In this document: positions 41,956 through 51,242 of the stretch, piece by piece | How positions within the stretch are numbered: the stretch's first letter is position 1 | Layout: every line of letters starts with the position of its first letter | From: Gammaproteobacteria bacterium | GTDB taxonomy: Bacteria; Pseudomonadota; Gammaproteobacteria; Pseudomonadales; Pseudohongiellaceae | Assembly: GCA_029244985.1 (NCBI GenBank) | Contig: JAQWQD010000041.1 | Coordinates: forward strand, 1-64,000 | Reading direction: 5' to 3' | Length of the DNA: 64,000 nt | Position numbers and translations under genes: made by a program | The notes under the pieces: model-generated | The model's database searches: none | What the model was told of the DNA's origin: nothing | Seen by the model: the letters and a program-made list of their open reading frames with translations, nothing else

Positions 41956-42164
41956 TATTTAGCTCCTTTTATTGCCATGAGTTTGAAGTAGATCCCAAAA
42001 CACAAAATTGAAGGAACCCATATGGCGGTGAAAAGGCCTTCTTCTTGCTGACCTGCGAACCAAAGGTAGGCTGAAACAATAAACGAAATCGTTACCGCCA
42101 AAAGAATAAAAATGTCTGATTGTTTGAACACGTTAAAACTCCTATTTATCTTCGTGATAACCAA
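41955..42164 (-). CDS. small membrane protein, second gene of a three-gene cluster
   Basis: 69 residues with two membrane segments (about 18-35 and 46-63): ISFIVSAYLWFAGQQEEGLFTAIWVPSILCFGIYFKL. The motif G-x-x-x-A/G-x-W-x-P-x-x-L-x-x-G-I-Y-x-K-L is common in tiny bacterial membrane proteins that lack a name. Overlaps its upstream neighbour by 23 bp and its downstream neighbour by 1 bp. Confidence 0.65.
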   Translation of the reverse strand: MVITKINRSFNVFKQSDIFILLAVTISFIVSAYLWFAGQQEEGLFTAIWVPSILCFGIYFKLMAIKGAK

Positions 42165-42381
42165 AGGCAGCCATTAGGCAGCCAGCAACTGCGATGGCGG
42201 CGACCGTTCGAAGCCCGGAATGACCAAAGAACTCAAAATATTCAAGCTCGAACATCCCAACCAACGTGCTTATTAACATTAGAGCCGCCAGGAATAACAG
42301 GCTGACCCCAAGGATCGCGAACACCTTTCTGATTCTACTTAACTGACTGACCTCTAAACTAATCATCTCGCTGTGTCTCAT
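42142..42381 (-). CDS. small membrane protein, first gene of a three-gene cluster
   Basis: 79 residues from the ATG at 42381; an ATG at 42366 (MISLEVSQLSR) with GCGAG upstream may be the true start. Two membrane segments (about 22-41 and 56-73). It ends AAFGYHEDK. No family known. The 23-bp overlap with the next gene suggests the products act together. Confidence 0.6.
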   Translation of the reverse strand: MRHSEMISLEVSQLSRIRKVFAILGVSLLFLAALMLISTLVGMFELEYFEFFGHSGLRTVAAIAVAGCLMAAFGYHEDK

Positions 42382-42517
42382 TGCGTTTGTAAGTCTTTAC
42401 GCCCAAATACCTAAATTAGATGACTCCAATGTGAAAAATATAGAAGTTGAAAAGTTGAGCCGATTATTTAGAGAAGGGACTATTTTTTCATCAGTCAAAA
42501 ACAGACAACCTGACACC

Positions 42518-43261
42518 TTACCAAGTTACCGTTTTACCTTCCCAATCAAGAAAATTTAGTGCTGGTTCCTCAGGTAGATTTTCGATAAGCGTAATTAGTC
42601 GCTCAGCAACAAATTCGGGCTTAAAGAGTTTCCCACTCGGCACAGTTTTTTGAAAAGGCTTTGATAATGGGGTATCGGTAGTACCCGGATGAAAGGCTAA
42701 AAATTTTATATTGTCAGAGAAGCGCCGGTACTCAATCGCCGCAGTTTTAAGCAGCATGTTCATTGCAGCCTTTGAAGAACGGTATCCATACCAGCCTCCT
42801 CGCTGATTGTCATCAATGCTTCCGACTCGAGCGCTAAAGACGGTCACCACCGATGGTAGGTCCTTTTCTATGATAGGGACTAGGTGCTTTAACCACAAAA
42901 TAGGTATAAAGGCATTTACATGGAATATTTTATTTAGTGAGGAAACGTTAACCTCCTGCAAGCGCTTTTCGGGACCTATCTCTCCCTCATGCAAGATTCC
43001 ATTGCAGATAAACACACGATCAAATTTTTCTTCGCTGGAACCAAGGGTGGCGCAAATGCTAGACATTGACTGCTCAGAATAGTCTGACTGGATCCAGCGA
43101 ATTTGGCTTTCGTGGCCACTAGTGCCCGAGGGCTCCGCTGATCGACTAATAGCCACCACTTTGGTATTTGGGTTCTTCTCCAATAATTTCGACACTAAGG
43201 CATCAGCAATCGCACTATTGGCACCAATGACTAGAACTGATGAAAACCTAGCTTCACTCAT
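42518..43261 (-). CDS. short-chain dehydrogenase/reductase
   Basis: 247 residues from the ATG at 43261, which shares ATGA with the stop of the gene before it, so the longer TTG-type start is rejected. Cofactor motif SVLVIGANSAIADAL (variant of TGxxxGxG), active-site Ser region TVFSARVGSI and Y-x-x-x-K (YGYRSSKAAMNM). It ends LNFLDWEGKTVTW. It acts on an unknown carbonyl/alcohol, probably in a lipid or stress process given the DUF3429/DCC neighbours. Confidence 0.85.
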   Translation of the reverse strand: MSEARFSSVLVIGANSAIADALVSKLLEKNPNTKVVAISRSAEPSGTSGHESQIRWIQSDYSEQSMSSICATLGSSEEKFDRVFICNGILHEGEIGPEKRLQEVNVSSLNKIFHVNAFIPILWLKHLVPIIEKDLPSVVTVFSARVGSIDDNQRGGWYGYRSSKAAMNMLLKTAAIEYRRFSDNIKFLAFHPGTTDTPLSKPFQKTVPSGKLFKPEFVAERLITLIENLPEEPALNFLDWEGKTVTW

Positions 43262-43683
43262 TGTTGCAAGTGCGAGTCGCTGGAACGCGATATTGAGCAC
43301 CGCTCACAACGGCGAACACCGGTAAATAAATACGAAAGAGAATAACGATTTCTTGCAAACACCCAATAGGCCATGTTCGCAAACCAGCGGATTACAGGCC
43401 ATCGCAACACTACTAACCAACGTTTTTTTCCAACAGCGCTCCAAGCTTGGCAGGTTACATCTAATCCAAAAACCAATTGCCCGTCCGAATACTCTGCATG
43501 TAATTTTTCGTCTGCAGCTTTTCGATCTATGTGCGGGAAACGGTTAACAAAATCTTCCGCATGTATGTCCTCGAAGCGCAAGCTCCCTTTTATATCTAAT
43601 GCCTCTAATTGATTCATTTCAGCGACACACAAGGGACAGTAACTATCGAAAAACAGGGTTAGTGGGAAATTAAGATTTTTCAT
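43258..43683 (-). CDS. DCC (DUF393) thiol-disulphide oxidoreductase family protein
   Basis: 141 residues. The DCC motif is LTLFFDSYCPLCVAEM near the N-terminus, with the conserved Cys pair. YSDGQLVFGLDVTCQAWSAVG and WPVIRWFANMAYWVFARNRY fit the family. Terminal RRCERC adds two more cysteines. ATGA overlaps join it to DUF3429 upstream and SDR downstream. Confidence 0.85.
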   Translation of the reverse strand: MKNLNFPLTLFFDSYCPLCVAEMNQLEALDIKGSLRFEDIHAEDFVNRFPHIDRKAADEKLHAEYSDGQLVFGLDVTCQAWSAVGKKRWLVVLRWPVIRWFANMAYWVFARNRYSLSYLFTGVRRCERCSISRSSDSHLQQ

Positions 43684-44123
43684 ATGTTGAACGCGACCAT
43701 AAGCACGTGAGTTAACAGTACAATGGTTGTTAACTTACATCGGAGTTTAAAATATGTATGGCTAACATCATCAAACAACAAGCTTGCAAACGAATACTCT
43801 AAACTAAGAATTAAGATATAACCCAAACTCAGCGTGGCGATTACAAGGGAATAATTTGAAAGCCCAAGACTAGCCCATCCCAACAAAGCGATAAGATTGC
43901 TTGCCACGAGTATAACTCTGCTCGGAATGGAATCCGCTTGATCAAGCACTTGGCCCCAAAGTGAGCCACTTAAAAAAGCTAGAATTATCACACTATATCC
44001 CACGAATATTTTTTTTGGATCCATCATTAACGGTAATATGCCAGCCATCATCAGGAATGCGGCTCCAAAAAATGGAAGCAACCCGAAGAATGAGAGGCTC
44101 GAAATTAATCGCTGATTAGACAA
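43680..44123 (-). CDS. DUF3429 membrane protein
   Basis: 147 residues, four to five membrane segments. The motif FVGYSVIILAFLSGSLWGQVL is the DUF3429 signature, as is the later LGYILILSLEYSF. The start is TTG at 44123 (MSNQRLISS) with GGGAA about 8 nt upstream; the next ATG lies inside the first membrane segment. It overlaps DCC by ATGA. Found with DCC and SDR in many Gammaproteobacteria, often near photo-oxidative genes. Confidence 0.82.
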   Translation of the reverse strand: MSNQRLISSLSFFGLLPFFGAAFLMMAGILPLMMDPKKIFVGYSVIILAFLSGSLWGQVLDQADSIPSRVILVASNLIALLGWASLGLSNYSLVIATLSLGYILILSLEYSFASLLFDDVSHTYFKLRCKLTTIVLLTHVLMVAFNI

Positions 44124-44503
44124 TATTTTTTCCCAATATACGGGAGTTTAATACGCCAGATTTGTTTTTTTGGATTGCCAAGGTTTGTCTCAGGAGAAAA
44201 AATAATCCAGTTTGGAGCAGTTCGAATTGCGGGATCGTGACTTAAGCATCGCCGTGCTAGCTATTGTCTAAGTCAACCTATGTCGACATAAAGCAAAGTC
44301 TATATTGCTTTTTCCTCATCCTTCGACCGACTTAAATTAGGCAATTACTGGACACACGCGAAAACACATTTTCAAATTGAGCGTTTCAGCTCACTAATTG
44401 ATTTAGCAAAAGGGTCAGACTTAATTGATCTTGGCAGCGGTCTTTCGGTTCGGAATACTCTGGCCTCGATAAATTGATGTTCTATTTGTAGACAACTACG
44501 TTA
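44124..44503. other. intergenic region without a clear gene
   Basis: 380 bp between DUF3429 (start 44123, minus) and the cupin (end 44504, minus). A plus-strand frame, 44292-44477, is open for 61 codons (…HFQIERFSSLIDLAKGSDLIDLGSGLSVRNTLASIN) but has no start codon, so I treat it as chance or a dead fragment. I see no strong hairpin or IS end. Confidence 0.35.
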
Positions 44504-44986
44504 TTAGTTGCCACCAGAGTACTTTTCGGTGTGGAAGCGTACTTCCAGATAAGTTACGACGCCTTCAACCGAAGTGTATTGATGGGGCGTACCTTGGGGG
44601 ATAACGACCATGTCCCCGACCGCGACCCGCTGCGCGAGACCGCCTTCAATATTAGCCGACCCGCCGTCAGCAGGCCTCACAGAAACGCCACCTGTCACAA
44701 GCACGCCTGCACCCTCAGTGATGTAATGGTATTCAGTGGCATCGGGATGAATTATCGCTCCAGCACCTGTCGTTCGACTAATCAAGTTAATGTCAAAGTC
44801 ATCACCGTTGTCGATACGGCTAACGCCAAAACTGGGCCTGTCTGCCAAGGAATTTGCCAAAGCGCCGGCTGTGTCGTCATTAGCGATATATCTGCCCGGC
44901 GGCATTGCTGATTGTGAATAGATAAGTGAGCCAAATCCGAAAAGAATTGACGTAGTTGCTAATACCTTTATCAATATATTTTTCAT
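44504..44986 (-). CDS. exported cupin protein
   Basis: 160 residues from the ATG at 44986, preceded by GAGGAAATA. The longer frame starts upstream with no such site. Signal peptide ending SLIYSQS. Single cupin barrel with metal ligands visible: H-x-D-x-T-E-Y-H-Y (IIHPDATEYHYITEGAGVLVTGG) and VIPQGTPHQY. Possibly a small-molecule isomerase or dioxygenase outside the cytoplasm; the substrate is unknown. Confidence 0.78.
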   Translation of the reverse strand: MKNILIKVLATTSILFGFGSLIYSQSAMPPGRYIANDDTAGALANSLADRPSFGVSRIDNGDDFDINLISRTTGAGAIIHPDATEYHYITEGAGVLVTGGVSVRPADGGSANIEGGLAQRVAVGDMVVIPQGTPHQYTSVEGVVTYLEVRFHTEKYSGGN

Positions 44987-45410
44987 TATTTCCTCTTTAT
45001 TATTCTTCAAAACGAGCATGTTTAAATTCTATAGCCAACTAACAAGCATAATAATCAGTAAAATCTAAATATATTTATCCAATCAATCAATTTAATTTCC
45101 GCTCTTCCGTTATAGCTTTGATCACTAAGTAAATAACTTAAACGTCCACTAATGCCATCACCAAATAGTGGCGCACAGGGCGCTACCAAAAAGAATTAAA
45201 AACTTAGAAGAGTTTGTTTGGAAATGAACCAACACAAAAATACTATTAGGCGGAAGCCAGTAATCCCAATTAGCTAAGAGTAGTGATTGAAGCATATACG
45301 AATGAGAAACTTTTAGTAACAATACTCTTGGGAAACATACCGTATACTGAAGCTCTTCGCTACAATCCTTAGCAAAGGTAATCAATTACTCAGAACACCA
45401 GGTGCCGATC
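44987..45410. other. divergent intergenic region
   Basis: 424 bp between the divergent cupin (minus) and the dehalogenase-like hydrolase (plus). AT-rich. A minus-strand frame, 45158-45385, has an unconvincing TTG start and I do not call it. No other structure is seen. Confidence 0.4.
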
Positions 45411-46556
45411 ATGACGTCATGGAAAAAAGTTTCTCTGCTCTTCTCATTTCTCTATCTGCTGCTAATCAGCGCGCAAATTTCACAGGCACAAAATGATGAC
45501 TTTGTATTCTATTCAGACCTAGCTCGGGACTGGTACCAAGGTGGAGACTATTTCGAATGGACTTCAACGACAGCTGATAATAATGCCGCAAAAGTAAATA
45601 TTTTCTATAGAACCTGGGGTGATGAATCGAATCCAAAACTCGTGTTGATCCATGGCTTCCCGAATTCCAGTTTCGATTACTACAAGATGATTCCCTTTCT
45701 TGAAGACGAATATCATATCGTCGCGCTGGATTTTCCTGGTTCCGGATTCTCAGATAAACCGCTTGATGGCTACAATTACATGCTCGCAGAAAATGCAGAG
45801 ATCGTGGATCATTTCGTGCGCGAAGTCTTGGAATTCGAAGACTTCGCACTCTTCACCCACGATCGTGGTGTAAGCATCGGCCTGGCTTTCCTCGGTAATT
45901 ACTTGGATAACCCTAGCCCTGGCTATAAGGTCAATTATCATTTTTTATCAAACAGTGGCATGTATCTCCCACTGGCCAATTTAGTCCCTTTTCAATTGGC
46001 TCTGCTCGACGCCGAAGCCGGCGAGCGCATGATAGCAGCGCGTTCGGAACTACCACGAGTCACTGAAGGCGAACCAGAGGCACTAGCCTACTCCGATATC
46101 TTTGCCTTCAATGAGGGCAATATTTCCTTACTCTATGTTGGACGCTACTTGTTAGAACGTCAGGCAAATGAAGTGCGCTGGTTGGAAAATTTACCTCGCA
46201 GCTCAGTACCCGTGGCTTATCTTTGGGGGCTGGCAGATGGCGTTAATCCAATTCGAATACCAAATTACGTCTGGGACACCTATTTGAACGATCGAGAGGT
46301 CGAGAGTAGCTATTGGGTTTTGCCAACAGCAGGCCATTACCCCCAACGCGATAACCCTGAAGAGGTTGCCAAAATAGTTCGCATGGCTTTAACTGATCAA
46401 ATACCAGATCGCGAAACTGAGAGTACATTTATGAGGAGTTATGGAGCCAGCAGATCAACAGAAGATGCTGTCTTTGTAGGCCACTCCAAAATCGAAGAGC
46501 TGGATTTTCCTAGCTCTATTGAATACACTCCCTCAGGGTACCGGCTCATAGATTAG
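45411..46556 (+). CDS. exported alpha/beta hydrolase, epoxide hydrolase/haloacetate dehalogenase-like
   Basis: 381 residues from the ATG at 45411 (AGGTG upstream); a GTG three codons earlier is possible. Signal peptide ending AQISQAQ. The oxyanion region is LIHGFPNSSFDYY, the Asp nucleophile lies in FTHDRGVSIG, and the base is in TAGHYPQRDNPEEV. The H-D-R-G form is that of fluoroacetate dehalogenases and some epoxide hydrolases, rather than the D-W of haloalkane dehalogenases. It probably hydrolyses an epoxide or carbon-halogen bond in the periplasm. Confidence 0.82.
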   Translation: MTSWKKVSLLFSFLYLLLISAQISQAQNDDFVFYSDLARDWYQGGDYFEWTSTTADNNAAKVNIFYRTWGDESNPKLVLIHGFPNSSFDYYKMIPFLEDEYHIVALDFPGSGFSDKPLDGYNYMLAENAEIVDHFVREVLEFEDFALFTHDRGVSIGLAFLGNYLDNPSPGYKVNYHFLSNSGMYLPLANLVPFQLALLDAEAGERMIAARSELPRVTEGEPEALAYSDIFAFNEGNISLLYVGRYLLERQANEVRWLENLPRSSVPVAYLWGLADGVNPIRIPNYVWDTYLNDREVESSYWVLPTAGHYPQRDNPEEVAKIVRMALTDQIPDRETESTFMRSYGASRSTEDAVFVGHSKIEELDFPSSIEYTPSGYRLID

Positions 46557-46631
46557 TACCAAAGAAATTAATGAGTAAATACTTTCTAAGAAGTTATGTT
46601 AATTGAGATCACAATTGGTACTGGAAACAAA

Positions 46632-46865
46632 ATGAAAGCTCTCCTCCCAATCATTCTATTTTCACTATCTGGTTGTTTTAGTGCCTATGATTATAAAGAC
46701 TGCGGCGCTCTCTACGAACAGTCTGTGGGCAGTCCCCTAGGTAACAATGGGAATTTTTCTGTTGATAGCTGGGGTGATGCCATGACAGTTATGCGAGGCA
46801 TTCCACCAGATCGCTTTTTTCAAAACAACGCCTGTGTGCTGCCGGGAAAGGTGGAAGAACAATAA
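46632..46865 (+). CDS. small lipoprotein
   Basis: 77 residues. The lipobox is SLSGC at about 12-16, so the mature protein starts CFSAYDYKDCG. It has two more cysteines and ends KVEEQ. Starts farther upstream add a polar stretch before the signal and are less likely. I recognise no family. It follows the hydrolase by 75 bp. Confidence 0.6.
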   Translation: MKALLPIILFSLSGCFSAYDYKDCGALYEQSVGSPLGNNGNFSVDSWGDAMTVMRGIPPDRFFQNNACVLPGKVEEQ

Positions 46866-47042
46866 TTCCAGATTGTTACTCATGGGTCGAGGCGATCACT
46901 AGTAAGGACAATAGAAAAATTCTTAATTACTTAAGGCAGCCATTAGAAATTCTCTAGTTTCTTTAAAAGCTTGTTTCCTAAAAAAAGAAAAGGGACCAAA
47001 GCAAAAACCAAATTTTACCCAGACCCAATTCTATTATGATGA

Positions 47043-49307
47043 CTAACCAGCCACACCTGTTTCTTTAACCTGGAAATCGAGATCAAAGTTTTTCAGTGGA
47101 AGCTGACGTACACGTATTCCAGTCGCATCAAAAACAGCATTAGCCAGTGCTGGCGCAATGCCAGGTGTTCCAGGTTCACCGGCGCCACCAATATCATGCC
47201 CACTATTAATAACGTGAGTTTCGATAACTGGAGCCTCGTTCATTCTTAACGTTTGATAATCATCAAAATTGCTTTGGGCGACGGCACCATTTTCAATCGT
47301 GATTTCACCATGCAGTGCTGCTGATAGTCCGTAGATTATGCCAGACTCGACTTGAGCTGCTATTCCATCCGGCGCAACAGCTAAGCCCGGGTCTATTGCG
47401 GCGACAACCCGATTTACGAAAACTTCACCATTAATAATCGACACCTCCACAACTTGCGCAACGATCGAGCCGAACGATTCCTGCAGAGAGATTCCCCGAC
47501 CGCGACCTGCGGGCAGAGGTTTACTCCACTCCGCTTCCTCTGCGGCTTTTGTCAACACAACTAAGTGCCGCGGACTGTCATTAAGTAAGTCAGCACGAAA
47601 TTCAAAAGAATCTTTACCAGCGGCATTGGCGGCCTCATCAATAAAAGATTCAGTAAAGAAGCCATGCTGTGAATGATCCACACTCCGCCATGCACCAAAT
47701 GGCACATGCGTAGGACTACTCACAAAACCTATGTCTTGAGCTGGAACAGCATAGGGAATTAAAGGAGCTTCGATTGGCTCATTCTTATTTGTATAAGTGT
47801 TCTCCCAAGCAACAAGTTTATTATCGGCATCGAAAGCTGCACGAAAGCGACTCTGCACCGCAGGACGGTAGAAATCCTGGCGTACATCTTCCTCACGTGA
47901 CCAGATTAACTGCACAGGTCTGCCCATTGCTTGCGCCAGCTGCGCTGCCTGAATTGCGTAGTCAGGTCGTGACTTGCGTCCAAACCCTCCACCCATAGCA
48001 TGATTATGAAGTATGACATTCTCTTCATCCAAGCCCAGAACATTGGCAACATCACGACGGAATCCCAACGGATTTTGACAACCAACCCAAACTTCGGCGC
48101 GACCGTTGCGCACATCTGCAGTCGCGTTTAATGGCTCCATGCAGGTGTGAGCAAGATAAGGGACATGGTAGTCAGCATCGATAACTTTAGCTGCAGTCGA
48201 GAATACTGAATCAGCTTCGCCTTCAAGGCGATCTGTCTGACGATCTCTTCTTGAAGAAATATCGCGATCAAATTGGGCGAAGATGTCGTCGCTAGAAACA
48301 GATTCGAATCCGGTTTCACTCCACTGGACACTGAGTTCCTGCAGGGCTCGGTTAGCTGTCCAATAACTGTCAGCCACAACTGCCACAGCCTCCCCAGATA
48401 TGGTGGCTCCTAGCAGGCTATCTACTGAAGATTCAGGAATCACGATGACATCCACAACACCTTCTATTGCTCGGGCTGCACTATCATTAACATTTACGAT
48501 ACTGCCTCCTGAAACCGGCGAGCGAACAACCGAAGCGAAAAGCATACCTGGTAGACGAACATCCAATGCAAACTTTAATGAACCATCCACTTTTGCCGGA
48601 ATATCTCGTCGCGGCTTATGAGTGCCTACAATTTTGTACTCTGATGGATCTTTAAAAGAAGGTGTTTGTGAAGGAGTCATTTCTGCAATTGTCGACGCAA
48701 AACTAGCATACGGCTCTCTTCGGCTAGTTGCCGCATGAAAGAGATGACTATCTTCAGTAACTATTTCATTTACCGGCACGCCCCATGATTTTGCTGCGGC
48801 TTGTTGCAACATTTCTCTAGTCGCTGCGCCCGCAATACGCATCGCCATGGCTCCTGTCGTGCGAATACTCATGCTGCCACCGGTGATTTGCATATTGAGC
48901 GAATCAGCAACACGCATCATTGCACCATCAACAGTTGGTATTAAAATTTCTGGAAAGTCTATGCCGGCAAGAAGATAACCCCGCCCTGCAGAATAGGTAG
49001 AATATTCACCTATGGCAGGCGCTTCTTCCATACGCAATCGATCCCAATCTGCATCCAGTTCTTCTGCAAGCATTTGGCCCAGAGAGGTTTGCACTCCTTG
49101 GCCCATTTCAGAATGAGGAATAATTGCAGTGATTACATTCTCGCTGTCGATCTTGACATAGGAGTGAATTAACTGACCGCCCTCGTCCCCTACTTTTCCA
49201 GCAAGTTCTTTAACCTGATTGCCGGGTCGCATGGAAATACCAACCACAACTCCACCACCGGCAACTAGACCGGTTGTTATAAATGCACGCCTGGTCCACT
49301 TACCCAT
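47043..49307 (-). CDS. molybdopterin-binding large subunit, isoquinoline 1-oxidoreductase (IorB) type
   Basis: 754 residues from the ATG at 49307, with GGGGG upstream. The Tat signal contains [10 protein letters not shown]. Typical xanthine-dehydrogenase-family blocks: [83 protein letters not shown] and [19 protein letters not shown]. With the 2Fe-2S subunit it makes a periplasmic aldehyde/N-heterocycle hydroxylase. No cytochrome partner is seen nearby. Its start overlaps the end of the iron-sulphur gene by 8 bp. Confidence 0.9.
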   Translation of the reverse strand: MGKWTRRAFITTGLVAGGGVVVGISMRPGNQVKELAGKVGDEGGQLIHSYVKIDSENVITAIIPHSEMGQGVQTSLGQMLAEELDADWDRLRMEEAPAIGEYSTYSAGRGYLLAGIDFPEILIPTVDGAMMRVADSLNMQITGGSMSIRTTGAMAMRIAGAATREMLQQAAAKSWGVPVNEIVTEDSHLFHAATSRREPYASFASTIAEMTPSQTPSFKDPSEYKIVGTHKPRRDIPAKVDGSLKFALDVRLPGMLFASVVRSPVSGGSIVNVNDSAARAIEGVVDVIVIPESSVDSLLGATISGEAVAVVADSYWTANRALQELSVQWSETGFESVSSDDIFAQFDRDISSRRDRQTDRLEGEADSVFSTAAKVIDADYHVPYLAHTCMEPLNATADVRNGRAEVWVGCQNPLGFRRDVANVLGLDEENVILHNHAMGGGFGRKSRPDYAIQAAQLAQAMGRPVQLIWSREEDVRQDFYRPAVQSRFRAAFDADNKLVAWENTYTNKNEPIEAPLIPYAVPAQDIGFVSSPTHVPFGAWRSVDHSQHGFFTESFIDEAANAAGKDSFEFRADLLNDSPRHLVVLTKAAEEAEWSKPLPAGRGRGISLQESFGSIVAQVVEVSIINGEVFVNRVVAAIDPGLAVAPDGIAAQVESGIIYGLSAALHGEITIENGAVAQSNFDDYQTLRMNEAPVIETHVINSGHDIGGAGEPGTPGIAPALANAVFDATGIRVRQLPLKNFDLDFQVKETGVAG

Positions 49308-49809
49308 GATCAACCCCCGCTACGTTGTAAAACAATTTATCTTCTGAGGATGCAGCAACGTCGACTGACTTGATTGCTTTGCGAATACGCCCATACATGC
49401 CGCATCGGCATATGTTGCCTTGCATGGCCGCATCAATTTCTGCATCTGTTGGGCTTGGGTTACTGTCGAGTAACGCCGAGGCTGACATCAGTTGCCCAGA
49501 TTGACAATAGCCACATTGCGGAACCTGATGCTGAATCCAAGCCTGTTGCAACGGATGTAAATCACCTGAATCTGAGCCTAGACCTTCAATTGTTGCCACT
49601 TGACTGCCTTCAATACTAGAAATTGGCGTTACACAAGAGCGCACTGCCTGACCATTAACCTGGACAGTACAGGCACCACATTGAGCAATGCCACAACCAA
49701 ATTTTGTTCCCGTAAGCGCCAATTCTTCACGCAGAACCCATAGCAACGGCTTAGACGGATCCACATCCACCGTTTGCCTGATTCCATTTACCCAGAAAGA
49801 AGTACTCAT
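49300..49809 (-). CDS. (2Fe-2S) iron-sulphur subunit, isoquinoline 1-oxidoreductase (IorA) type
   Basis: 169 residues from the ATG at 49809; GGAGAA lies 6-11 nt upstream. Two [2Fe-2S] sites: C-G-x-A-x-C-G-A-C ([13 protein letters not shown], with a later Cys) in the ferredoxin-like part, and C-G-Y-C ... CRCG ([21 protein letters not shown]) in the helical part. Transfers electrons from the molybdenum subunit downstream. The gene pair is probably controlled by the divergent TetR gene at 50032. Confidence 0.9.
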   Translation of the reverse strand: MSTSFWVNGIRQTVDVDPSKPLLWVLREELALTGTKFGCGIAQCGACTVQVNGQAVRSCVTPISSIEGSQVATIEGLGSDSGDLHPLQQAWIQHQVPQCGYCQSGQLMSASALLDSNPSPTDAEIDAAMQGNICRCGMYGRIRKAIKSVDVAASSEDKLFYNVAGVDHG

Positions 49810-49937
49810 CACATTCTCCAACAATCAATTCAAATCGAATTTTTCAAAGGCTTTTTTAGAAACATCAGTCGTGAGTTGCTAGTCAAAGCGTTTACAGAAA
49901 GAATCCCGCTACATAGTTTATAATGGGTCAAATATTA

Positions 49938-49961
49938 TGACATTTTAGGTATATTTTGTCA
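49938..49961. promoter_or_regulatory. candidate operator
   Basis: TGACA (49938-49942) and TGTCA (49957-49961) form an inverted repeat with a 14-base AT-rich spacer in the gap between the IorA start and the TetR gene. It is a plausible site for that regulator. Only five bases per arm match, so support is modest. Confidence 0.3.
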
Positions 49962-50031
49962 GAATGTAATGATATACTACGGTACAAAAATTATCCAGAA
50001 AAACAATCTACTCGAGACCAAATTTTTAGAA

Positions 50032-50634
50032 ATGCCAACATCTAAACAAACTACTGAGCGAGCAAAAGCTAAAAAAAATATTGTCTTTGAGGCCGCTGCC
50101 GAAGTGTTTGCACAGTATGGTTATAAACGCACAACGATGAACGATATTGCTCAAGCTTCCGATATTTCCCGCCCAGCCCTCTATTTGATATTTGATAATA
50201 AGGAAAACTTGTTCTATGAGCTGGTAGCCAATCGGCTTGATATCTCAATAGAGAGGGCTATATCTGCCTTATCTCTTGAGGCGACTCTGAATACGCGTTT
50301 TATTGATGCATTATTGGCATTTGAAAAAGCTTTCTATGAGCCTGTTGCAAGTTCACCGCACGGAGCAGAGCTTATGGATACTAGTCAAAGCCTTGCAGCA
50401 GATGTTCTAACGAAAGGGTTTTCAAAACTTGTTACGGCTTTTTCGAATACTATAAAGGAAGCTGAAAAATGCGGAGAAGCAAATTTTCAGGATACGCCAC
50501 TGACACCAAAATCATTTGTTGAACTGTTAATCACCGCGCTCGGTGGCATAAAAAAGAAAGCAAAAACAACAACAGAATTCAGAAAGCAAACAACTCAAGT
50601 TGCAGAAATATTCTTGGCCACAATAACTGATTAG
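50032..50634 (+). CDS. TetR/AcrR-family transcriptional regulator
   Basis: 200 residues from the ATG at 50032 (MPTSKQTTERAKAKKN); the ATG at 49969 adds 21 residues of unlikely sequence. The HTH domain is IVFEAAAEVFAQYGYKRTTMNDIAQASDISRPALYLIFDNKENLFYEL. The C-terminal half is helical. It is divergent from the IorAB operon, so it may regulate that hydroxylase. Confidence 0.88.
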   Translation: MPTSKQTTERAKAKKNIVFEAAAEVFAQYGYKRTTMNDIAQASDISRPALYLIFDNKENLFYELVANRLDISIERAISALSLEATLNTRFIDALLAFEKAFYEPVASSPHGAELMDTSQSLAADVLTKGFSKLVTAFSNTIKEAEKCGEANFQDTPLTPKSFVELLITALGGIKKKAKTTTEFRKQTTQVAEIFLATITD

Positions 50635-50663
50635 ATTTAAATTAGTCTAATTAGGGGGGCACT

Positions 50664-51230
50664 TTAATAATCGGTGTTCTTTGTTTTTGACCACTTATCC
50701 CAAAGCGAGCCTCTAATTTTAGCTACTTGAACCTGAGTCGCATAAAAAAGTAAAGGTAAGCACGCCGCCCATAAGGCACAGAGGCCAATAGCTGTTATAA
50801 AATACGAATGACCAAAACTAACAGCATCTAAACCTGCTCCTGCAAGATAGTTTATCGGAACACCGACCGCTCCAAAGATTGATGCAACTATTTTCCTGCG
50901 CCCAAGAAAGCTCAAAGAACTGGTCAGGCTAGATGCAAACGCTATCCATAAGATTAATAACCAAAGAGGAGGCAGAATACTTGCGTTAGCGAACTGATAT
51001 ACGCCTGCCAAAGTGAGAAGCGAGTCAATTGTAATTCCAATGAATGCAGGAATAAAAACTTGCTCTATCCTTATACTGCTATTTACTACCAAGATGGAAA
51101 TGTAGATGACTACTAATGGAGCTACAAGCCATGTATATTCCTCGCGGCCAATCACACACCCAATCCAAATCAGATTGTTCACCATAAAGTTAAATGGCTT
51201 ACTTATTAAGAGCCTCTTAATTATGCTCAT
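50664..51230 (-). CDS. DUF2878 membrane protein
   Basis: 188 residues with five or more membrane segments. It starts NFMVNNLIWIGCVIG and holds PAFIGITIDSLLTLAGVYQF, the DUF2878 core. Last gene of the six-gene minus operon of the ChrR-regulated cluster; such a gene commonly follows cfa-type genes in this cluster. Gap to the cfa-like gene 12 bp. Confidence 0.8.
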   Translation of the reverse strand: MSIIKRLLISKPFNFMVNNLIWIGCVIGREEYTWLVAPLVVIYISILVVNSSIRIEQVFIPAFIGITIDSLLTLAGVYQFANASILPPLWLLILWIAFASSLTSSLSFLGRRKIVASIFGAVGVPINYLAGAGLDAVSFGHSYFITAIGLCALWAACLPLLFYATQVQVAKIRGSLWDKWSKTKNTDY

Positions 51231-51242
51231 TGTATGAAAGAA

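Noticed and set aside
44292-44477. Plus-strand open frame with protein-like sequence (ERFSSLIDLAKGSDLIDLGSG)
   Set aside because: No start codon in frame and no family recognised; kept only as a possible dead fragment in the intergenic note.
45158-45385. Minus-strand 75-codon frame in the gap before the dehalogenase-like gene
   Set aside because: TTG start with no ribosome site, and composition fits AT-rich non-coding DNA.
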